Shown here: positions 28,516 through 33,237 of the stretch, piece by piece
Layout of the letters: the number at the start of each line of letters is the position of its first letter
How positions within the stretch are numbered: the first letter of the stretch is position 1
NCBI GenBank assembly: GCA_964491425.1
Contig: CAZBFR010000002.1
Coordinates: forward strand, 1-33,237
Length of the DNA: 33,237 nucleotides
Direction of reading: 5' to 3'
From: CAYFMS01 sp964491425
GTDB taxonomy: Bacteria > Patescibacteriota > Patescibacteriia > UBA9934
Notes under the pieces: model-generated
Databases searched by the model: none
What the model was told of the DNA's origin: nothing
What the model saw: the letters and a program-made list of their open reading frames with translations, nothing else
Position numbers and translations under genes: made by a program

Positions 28516-30420
28516 TCACAGGCCGGTGAGGACGGGGGCGACCTTCGTCTCGAGGCAGTACGCGCGGTGCTCGCGATCGGGAATCGCGAGTTGGCGCTCT
28601 TCCTGCGTCATCTCGAGCAACCTGTCGGTCGTCGGGCAAGGGAAGACGTACGGATCCGCCAGTTCTTTTGCCGAGTCGATGACCGCCGCTGATGCGATGA
28701 GGACGAGCGGGGTGATACAAAGGATGAGCGTTCCCATCCACGCAACTTTCCACGCGTACGACTTCCAGAAGCCAAGGCTTTGAAGGCGCTTTTCCTCGTA
28801 GGACATCCAACGCGCGGTTGTTTGCCACCACTCGAGAAAAGCGACACTTCCCGTTGCGAGTACGGTGATCAGGATCGCGATTTCACCCGCGAGAATGCCC
28901 TGAAAGGTTGCTCCTGGAACGGTGGCGATGACCACAGACGGAACGAGCACCGCGATGGGGATGTAGATGACGCTCATCCCGAGCATGGTGTAAATCGCTC
29001 CGCCGCTCAGCCAGTGAGGATTTCTCCTCATAGGCTTGCTCCATCGCCACTCCTCGCGGTCCTTCGCCGACAAGGCATCGTTCGCATTTCCGCCCGGGAG
29101 GAGCCCCTGAGCGAATTTGGGGACGATGGACTTGAGGACGCTTCCGGGCGTGGTTCCCGTAAAGTGCCGGCCATCAACCTGGTTTCGCAGTTCATCCACG
29201 AGGTGTGCGAGAACTCCGAAGAGGTGCCGCCCCGGGAAAAACAGCGTCCACCCCGTGAACATCATCGCCACCGAAGTGAACGGACCCAGCCAAGGGGATC
29301 CAAACAGGAGGTGCGCGACTTCGACGAGGCCTGTGACGTAGATGGAGAGGCCCGCTCCCATCAAGAGAAACGGAGCCAGGAACATGAGGAGCGGGAGTGC
29401 GGCGCGCTTCCAGAAGTACCACGACCAGATGAGGTCACGGACGTTGTCAGCGCTGTCCGCGAGTCGTTCCCCGCCACCGGCGTTCAGGAGTCGATCGGTC
29501 ACGACGCCCTGGGCCGTGATCGCGATCGACTGCAGGAAACTCGGCTGAGGCCCATGAATGCGGATCGCGGTGAACACGCCTCGACAAGCATCGAGCATGC
29601 GCTCGACCTCGTCTTGAAGGTTGTTGAAGTTGTTGCGATCGGCCGGCTCCAGGATGTCCTTGTTCGCTTTCTGAGCCTCGCGCGCCAACGTCCCTTCGGG
29701 AGTATCCATGGAGGACGTGTCCCGACGCTTCTGGTACAAGCTCGTCATGATCTCGGTCATGTTCTCAAACTTGTTCAGTGTCGCCATCTTGGCTTCGAAC
29801 TCGGCCTCGGACATGTCCGGAATCGCAAGCGCCACCTCTTCGAGGCTCAGCGCTCCGTTCCTGATCTGGTGCATGAGTCGCCACCAGCGGCTCGATCCGA
29901 TCCGCCTGTACCATCCTTGGTTGCGCAGGTCGATCAGGTAGTCCATGACGATGAGGAACCGCAACTGACCCGGCCTCAAGAGAGGAGCCTTGACCATCGT
30001 CCGGTACTTGATCGGCATCGCTTCTTCGAGGAATCCGGCGAACTCGTCGACCGTGAGCTTGCGCTTTTCGGTCTTCGCTTTGGCGACGGCGTCGATGAAT
30101 CCGACGACCGCACCACTGCCGAGCATTCGTACGCCCTGCACCCCGTAGGTTGCCATGGATCCAAGTACTCGGTACTTCGGTCCAGCGATTCTCGGGATCA
30201 GGCCCTCGAGGAAAAACGCGACCCAGTCGATGAAGAGCGGGACGTGTTCGAGCGGGATCTCTTCGATGGCGTCGGGGATCCAGTCATAGACCTTCTCAAT
30301 CGACGCGGCACCGAGGTTGCGTGTAATCTTTTCTGCACGCTCGCGGTACTTCTCTGCGGCGGCACCGATGCCGGCCTTGGTAAGGAGATCGAAGGCTTCT
30401 GAAATAGAGACGGCACCCAT
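28516..30420 (-). CDS. Large polytopic membrane protein of unknown function
   Basis: Not recognised. The 634-residue product (start ATG 30420, preceded by a strong Shine-Dalgarno AAGGAGG at about 8 nt) has a soluble, helical, charged N-terminal half (about 1-355) and a C-terminal half with five or six membrane helices: AALPLLMFLAPFLLMGAGL, the SVAMMFTGWTLFF region, YTMLGMSVIYIPIAVLVPS, AGEIAILITVLATGSVAF and MGTLILCITPLVLIASAAV. A short Cys-containing tail follows (FPCPTTD, YCLETK). A motif-rich amphipathic stretch DWVAFFLEGLIPRIAGP lies near residue 80. The gene is visibly GC-richer, with GC-ending codons, than the flanking genes, and a 540-codon antisense frame is a by-product of that composition. 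It shares a divergent promoter with the two secreted proteins to its right. Confidence 0.82.
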   Translation of the reverse strand: MGAVSISEAFDLLTKAGIGAAAEKYRERAEKITRNLGAASIEKVYDWIPDAIEEIPLEHVPLFIDWVAFFLEGLIPRIAGPKYRVLGSMATYGVQGVRMLGSGAVVGFIDAVAKAKTEKRKLTVDEFAGFLEEAMPIKYRTMVKAPLLRPGQLRFLIVMDYLIDLRNQGWYRRIGSSRWWRLMHQIRNGALSLEEVALAIPDMSEAEFEAKMATLNKFENMTEIMTSLYQKRRDTSSMDTPEGTLAREAQKANKDILEPADRNNFNNLQDEVERMLDACRGVFTAIRIHGPQPSFLQSIAITAQGVVTDRLLNAGGGERLADSADNVRDLIWSWYFWKRAALPLLMFLAPFLLMGAGLSIYVTGLVEVAHLLFGSPWLGPFTSVAMMFTGWTLFFPGRHLFGVLAHLVDELRNQVDGRHFTGTTPGSVLKSIVPKFAQGLLPGGNANDALSAKDREEWRWSKPMRRNPHWLSGGAIYTMLGMSVIYIPIAVLVPSVVIATVPGATFQGILAGEIAILITVLATGSVAFLEWWQTTARWMSYEEKRLQSLGFWKSYAWKVAWMGTLILCITPLVLIASAAVIDSAKELADPYVFPCPTTDRLLEMTQEERQLAIPDREHRAYCLETKVAPVLTGL

Positions 30421-30518
30421 TTGGGGCCTCCTTGTGCATCTCTGCACGGCTTGGAGTTGAATTCTAAAGGGCTGTTGTCGCCCAAATTCGGCTAATCCGA
30501 AAGTAAGTACGACGCTTA

Positions 30519-30597
30519 AAAATAGCACAAAATCAAGGATTTGTCAACCAAAAGTTACGTTTGCAGGGTTGACAAAATGACGATTTTCTGCTATCTT
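30519..30597. promoter_or_regulatory. Palindromic divergent promoter of the GC-rich cassette
   Basis: Leftward: TTGACA 30547-30542, 17-nt spacer, TATTTT 30524-30519. Rightward: TTGACA 30569-30574, 17-nt spacer, TATCTT 30592-30597. The two -35 boxes lie in a perfect 10-bp inverted repeat (30540-30549 / 30567-30576, 17-nt spacer), a likely operator that would control both sides at once. Both genes have leaders of 30-100 nt with Shine-Dalgarno sites. Confidence 0.8.
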
Positions 30598-30635
30598 GCA
30601 AAGTCGTGAAACCTTTCACTGGAGGCCTAAAAGCC

Positions 30636-31175
30636 ATGCGAATCATGACGTTTGTCCTTTTAATGGCCATGGCGACGGAAGTCGCCGTGGCGCAGAGCAA
30701 CAGTTCCCCGCAGACCATGACGGTCTGTACGGAGACCATGAAGGAACAGCGGGTGCTCGGCATTCCGTTTCGGACGAAGCGCACGCAGTGTAATACCAAC
30801 ACGATTTCGGGCACCGTGCCCGTGGTCGGAGGTGGTCTCGGAATGGCGCCGGTCGGAGTCTACGCTCCGCGGTGTCCCGAGTGCGTGACGTCGCAGACAA
30901 TCGCGTACATCCGGGACGACCAGGTGCGTTCGGCGGATTTGGCGGCGGCACGCATCGCCGAGCTCCAAGCCGAGCTCGCGCGAGAGCGGGCGCGGACAAG
31001 TCGGACCGTTTCGGGATCAACTTCCTCTCGTACGGGTTCGACGGCCCAGACCACGACTACGCCCGTCGTCCCAGCGGTTCCCGCGAAGACGCCGGCCCAG
31101 ATCGCGGCCGAAGAGGCGGAGCGGCGGCGCCGTGCCGCCGAAATCCTCCGCGAGGAAGCGGGAGGTGCCCCGTGA
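30636..31175 (+). CDS. Secreted protein of unknown function with A/E/R-rich coiled tail
   Basis: Begins MRIMTFVLLMAMATEVAVAQS, a Sec signal peptide with likely cleavage after AVA. Start ATG 30636 is preceded by GGAGG 10 nt upstream; the GTG at 30606 lies at the predicted transcription start and is rejected. The mature part has four Cys in CTETMKEQRV...TQCNTN and CPECV (a CxxC), a helical A/R/E-rich segment (RIAELQAELARERAR), an S/T/P-rich linker and a final helix rich in A, E and R. No family recognised. The stop overlaps the next start (GTGA), so the two are translationally coupled. Confidence 0.78.
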   Translation: MRIMTFVLLMAMATEVAVAQSNSSPQTMTVCTETMKEQRVLGIPFRTKRTQCNTNTISGTVPVVGGGLGMAPVGVYAPRCPECVTSQTIAYIRDDQVRSADLAAARIAELQAELARERARTSRTVSGSTSSRTGSTAQTTTTPVVPAVPAKTPAQIAAEEAERRRRAAEILREEAGGAP

Positions 31176-31786
31176 ACGATCTCTTCATTGGTCCCCGGAC
31201 CCTGATCGGCATCGCTGCGGCCGTAGTGTTCTTCGCGAACACCTGCGACGCACAGACCCTCCGTCCCGAGGACCTCGTCGGAGAAGCGTCCTACGCCGAT
31301 CCGAAGTTCTGCTACGTGGGCGGAAAGCCCTCGGGGTGGGACGAGGAGCCCGGCCAATTCATCCTCGAGAACCAACTGCGTCAACCGCTGGTGCCCCGCA
31401 TCGGCGAAGACGTGGTCTGGATTCTTGAGCCTCCAGCAGGACTCTTCGGAGACCCGGTCTTCACCAGGCTTCCGAACGGGATGATGCAGGTGAGTAAAGC
31501 TCGCGTCCGCGCGGAAGCTCTCACCGATACTGGCGAGCACGTCAGTATCCTCGGCCCGAACGAGATCTGCTACGGGGCAGGTCTGCGCGAAGGTGAGTAC
31601 TTGGTCACCGGGACCATGTACCGGCTCTCGCAGAACCAGCCGAACGTCAACATTCCGGGAGTGGGTTACAACCTGCTCTCGAATCGGATCCAGCTCTGGA
31701 AGACCGGAAGGCCTTCCAGGTGGAACTCGGACGGGATCTCGCTGCTTCGAGAGCAGTTCCAGTCCTACGAGTTCGCGGGCGGTTGA
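31172..31786 (+). CDS. Secreted protein of unknown function
   Basis: The 204-residue product starts at GTG 31172 (overlapping the previous TGA by GTGA, with GGAGG 6 nt upstream). The N terminus VNDLFIGPRTLIGIAAAVVFFANTCDAQ is signal-peptide-like, cleavage probably near DAQ. The mature protein has beta-rich character, three Cys, and motifs such as FCYVGGKPSGWDEEPGQF and NEICYGAGLREGEYLVTGTMYRL; not recognised. The longer frame from 30872 runs through the preceding gene and is not credible. With its partner it is probably exported together and functions with the divergent membrane protein. Confidence 0.76.
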   Translation: MNDLFIGPRTLIGIAAAVVFFANTCDAQTLRPEDLVGEASYADPKFCYVGGKPSGWDEEPGQFILENQLRQPLVPRIGEDVVWILEPPAGLFGDPVFTRLPNGMMQVSKARVRAEALTDTGEHVSILGPNEICYGAGLREGEYLVTGTMYRLSQNQPNVNIPGVGYNLLSNRIQLWKTGRPSRWNSDGISLLREQFQSYEFAGG

Positions 31787-31832
31787 GACCCCAAGGCGCG
31801 ATTTGTTCCGCGCACGTCTAGAACAAAAAAAG

Positions 31833-31862
31833 TACGCCCCACCGACACGTGTCGGGGGGCGT
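31833..31862. terminator. Bidirectional terminator at the right edge of the cassette
   Basis: Arms 31834-31840 / 31856-31862 and 31842-31848 / 31849-31855 form a long hairpin with one bulged A. On the minus strand it is followed by a T7 run (31831-31825), a strong terminator for the pilin genes; on the plus side TTCTTGTATT makes a weaker terminator for the secreted-protein operon. Confidence 0.85.
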
Positions 31863-31879
31863 TCTTGTATTCTCGCTAC

Positions 31880-32272
31880 TTATGTACCAGCGTCGATTCC
31901 GGCCTCGGTGATTGCCTCGGTCACAAAGGTTGTGATTGCGTAGGCAGCGAGGATGATTACGAGACCAATCACTGCGTTTTGCATTAGTTTTTGCGCTTGT
32001 CCGGCCTTTTCATCGCTTCCTCCAGACGTCATCCAAAGGAATCCGGCGTAGATAATCATGATTAAGAAGATAATACCGAGGATTGAAAGGAAGATTCGGA
32101 TTCCGCTTCCAACGACCGTTTCAAGATCGGCGCTTCCAAGCCCACCCTCCTCGGCGATATCTCCCGTAAAGCTTCCGAAACCGTCAAAACCCTGTGCTTT
32201 TACCGGCGTTGTGCTAACAAGGGGGAGAAGAAGGGCCATTCCAAGGACGAGAAATGAAATAAATCGTTTCAT
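31880..32272 (-). CDS. VirB2/TrbC-like pilin (Mbov_0395-type), paralog 1
   Basis: The 130-residue product has a signal peptide (MKRFISFLVLGMALLLPLV...VKAQ), a short linker and two membrane helices around the shared motif YAGFLWMTSGGSDEKAGQAQ: TVVGSGIRIFLSILGIIFLIMIIY and AVIGLVIILAAYAITTFV. This architecture is that of VirB2/TrbC-type pilins and the Mbov_0395-type family found widely in CPR. It may form a conjugation-like or adhesion pilus subunit. Extended -10 TGC-TACAAT (32301-32293) lies about 20 nt upstream of the ATG; no Shine-Dalgarno. Confidence 0.88.
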   Translation of the reverse strand: MKRFISFLVLGMALLLPLVSTTPVKAQGFDGFGSFTGDIAEEGGLGSADLETVVGSGIRIFLSILGIIFLIMIIYAGFLWMTSGGSDEKAGQAQKLMQNAVIGLVIILAAYAITTFVTEAITEAGIDAGT

Positions 32273-32353
32273 AGGTATTGTTAATTGGCTTTATTGTAGC
32301 ATATCCGTAAAATACAAAAAGGACTTTTTCCCCCGCTGTGGATTATACCAAAA
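32273..32353 (-). promoter_or_regulatory. Promoters between pilin paralogs 1 and 2
   Basis: Two extended -10 elements on the minus strand: TGG-TATAAT (32350-32342, perfect -10) directly after the upstream terminator, and TGC-TACAAT (32301-32293). A DnaA-box-like TAATCCACA (one mismatch) overlaps the first. Paralog 1 can thus be transcribed independently. Confidence 0.55.
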
Positions 32354-32370
32354 AACGCCGTTAAGGCGTT
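32348..32370 (-). terminator. Terminator of pilin paralog 2
   Basis: 6-bp hairpin (32354-32359 / 32365-32370) with the TAA stop codon in its loop, followed on the minus strand by T6 (32353-32348). Confidence 0.8.
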
Positions 32371-32783
32371 TGGGGTGTCGTGGTCGCCGGAGCGTCGCTT
32401 TCGGCTAGTCCGCTCGACTGGAGCGCTCGTTCAACGAAGAGGGTGATCGAATAAGAGGCGAGAATGATAATGATACCGATGATACAGTTTCTTATAATCC
32501 CTTGAGCTTGTTGTACTTTTTCCTGCGTTCCGCCCGCCGTCATCCAAAGAAATCCCGCGTAGAGAATATAGAAAAGGAGAACGACGCCGAGAAGCGATAG
32601 CGCTATTTGTATACCGTTACCGATAAGCTCAACGAGCGTTGGCGCGGTGTTAGCAGAACCAAAAACTGCAGCCCCCGCCTTGTCAAATTCATCTAAAATA
32701 TTTGCCTGCACGCGTAGTTGAGCAAATGCCTTGGCGGGAACAATGAAGGCTAGTCCACCCAAAAGTAAATAAAATCGTTTCAT
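32361..32783 (-). CDS. VirB2/TrbC-like pilin (Mbov_0395-type), paralog 2
   Basis: The 140-residue product: signal peptide MKRFYLLLGGLAFIVPAKAFAQ, then helix ELIGNGIQIALSLLGVVLLFYILYAGFLWMTAGGTQEKVQQAQ and helix CIIGIIIILASYSITLFVERAL; a P/T-rich tail ends it. ATG 32783 chosen because the signal peptide begins there; the longer frame to 32867 overlaps paralog 3. It starts 4 nt after paralog 3 ends, so the two are one transcript. Confidence 0.88.
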   Translation of the reverse strand: MKRFYLLLGGLAFIVPAKAFAQLRVQANILDEFDKAGAAVFGSANTAPTLVELIGNGIQIALSLLGVVLLFYILYAGFLWMTAGGTQEKVQQAQGIIRNCIIGIIIILASYSITLFVERALQSSGLAESDAPATTTPQTP

Positions 32784-32787
32784 AGTA

Positions 32788-33168
32788 TTAGCTAGTCGGA
32801 TTCGCTCCGCCTGTTGCGGCCATGATAATAAATCGCGTAATCGCGTAGGCGGCGAGGATAATAACAAGACCGATAACGGCGTTACGGAAAACCCCCTGCG
32901 CCTTCGTTACTTGCTCTTCTTGGCCACCGGCGGTCATCCAAAGAAATCCCCCATAGATCATCAAAAGAAGAAAGGCGACGCCGGTTAGGGCGAAGAGGGG
33001 ATTGATAATACGTGCACCGACGAATGTTCCGATCGAGGCGTTTGCTCCGAGTTGGCCAAAGACCGCTACACCGGTTGTCGTAAGCCCCGTGTCATCTACC
33101 GAAACCTGTGCAAAGGCAAATTTTGGCATGAAAAGAAACAGCCCGAGAAGGAAGAACGCTTTTCTCAT
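32788..33168 (-). CDS. VirB2/TrbC-like pilin (Mbov_0395-type), paralog 3
   Basis: The 126-residue product: signal peptide MRKAFFLLGLFLFMPKFAFAQ, helix ARIINPLFALTGVAFLLLMIYGGFLWMTAGGQEEQVTKAQ, helix AVIGLVIILAAYAITRFIIMAA. Same motif spacing as the other two paralogs. Start ATG 33168; a hairpin (GGGGA/TCCCC, about 33177-33192) lies just upstream, with no Shine-Dalgarno. Confidence 0.88.
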   Translation of the reverse strand: MRKAFFLLGLFLFMPKFAFAQVSVDDTGLTTTGVAVFGQLGANASIGTFVGARIINPLFALTGVAFLLLMIYGGFLWMTAGGQEEQVTKAQGVFRNAVIGLVIILAAYAITRFIIMAATGGANPTS

Positions 33169-33208
33169 AGCGAAAGGGGACCTAAATCCCCAATCGTCAG
33201 GAGGAAAA

Positions 33209-33237
33209 CTAGATGTTGTTTGCCGCGTCAAGGAGCG
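33209..33237 (-). CDS. Possible C-terminal end of another minus-strand gene (edge)
   Basis: Reading leftward from the window edge, the frame ends ...LLDAANNI then TAG at 33211-33209, consistent with the tail of a fourth gene of the pilin operon. The other strand offers a competing reading: AGGAGG (33199-33204) 8 nt before an ATG at 33213. The window ends before either can be judged. Confidence 0.3.

Noticed and set aside
28780..30402. 540-codon plus-strand open frame opposite the large membrane protein
   Set aside because: Its product is rich in R, E, D and H without any fold signature, and it lacks a ribosome site. It is the mirror of a GC-rich gene that has promoter, Shine-Dalgarno, start, membrane helices and terminator.
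30860..31540. 226-codon minus-strand open frame over the two secreted-protein genes
   Set aside because: Spans two well-supported coupled genes and has no promoter or family resemblance; compositional shadow.
33199..33237. Plus-strand gene starting at 33213 after AGGAGG
   Set aside because: Only eight codons remain in the window, and neighbouring minus-strand pilin genes make a leftward reading equally likely; undecidable here.
1..33237. CRISPR array or restriction/defence locus
   Set aside because: No regularly spaced repeats, Cas, methylase or endonuclease signatures were seen.

Overview
This window reads as chromosomal core DNA of a Patescibacteria / Candidate Phyla Radiation (CPR) bacterium, with several foreign-looking insertions. 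The evidence is dense, often overlapping gene packing, near-absence of Shine-Dalgarno sequences in resident genes, several transcripts that look leaderless, short VirB2/TrbC-type (Mbov_0395-like) pilin paralogs in tandem, and the replication-origin block rnpA-rpmH-oriC-dnaA-dnaN. I cannot name the lineage from this sequence alone.

Layout. 1-5907: rpsO, a NYN-domain protein, pnp, an unknown single-pass membrane protein, a DnaA-box palindrome, a strong promoter driving an apparent structured RNA of about 375 nt with no protein gene, then a DksA/TraR-like gene and lspA. 5933-11230: comM, a LysM/M23 peptidase (minus), tig, a DUF167 gene, and minus-strand rpmH-rnpA-yidD. 11231-14219: oriC, dnaA, an intergenic AT-rich patch, dnaN. 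14247-19243: class A PBP (minus), a 3D/DPBB-domain protein, a lipoprotein and a DUF3137 protein, mostly cell-envelope functions. 19221-22082: a variable stretch around tRNA-Cys with a zincin gene bracketed by 35-bp direct repeats, a second M23 peptidase and an AT-rich TrmB-like regulator with a 9-bp palindromic operator. 22079-28425: a small baeRF-like protein, a VIT transporter, a thioredoxin-fold protein without its CxxC, and a run of nifS, NifU-like scaffold, ferredoxin, FAD oxidoreductase and phosphoglucose/phosphomannose isomerase. 28440-31862: a GC-rich cassette of three unknown genes with strong Shine-Dalgarno sites, a palindromic divergent promoter and a terminator hairpin at each end. 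31880-33237: three tandem pilin genes on the minus strand.

Functional themes are RNA turnover (rpsO/pnp), replication initiation, peptidoglycan remodelling (PBP, two M23 peptidases, 3D-domain protein, lspA), and iron-sulfur/redox metabolism. The most unusual items are the unassigned structured RNA behind DnaA boxes (4491-5010), genes that lack any AUG/GUG/UUG start (lspA, DUF167, probably the LysM/M23 gene), the repeat-bounded zincin insert at tRNA-Cys, the GC-rich cassette, and two redox/Fe-S proteins that kept their fold signatures but lost their cysteines.
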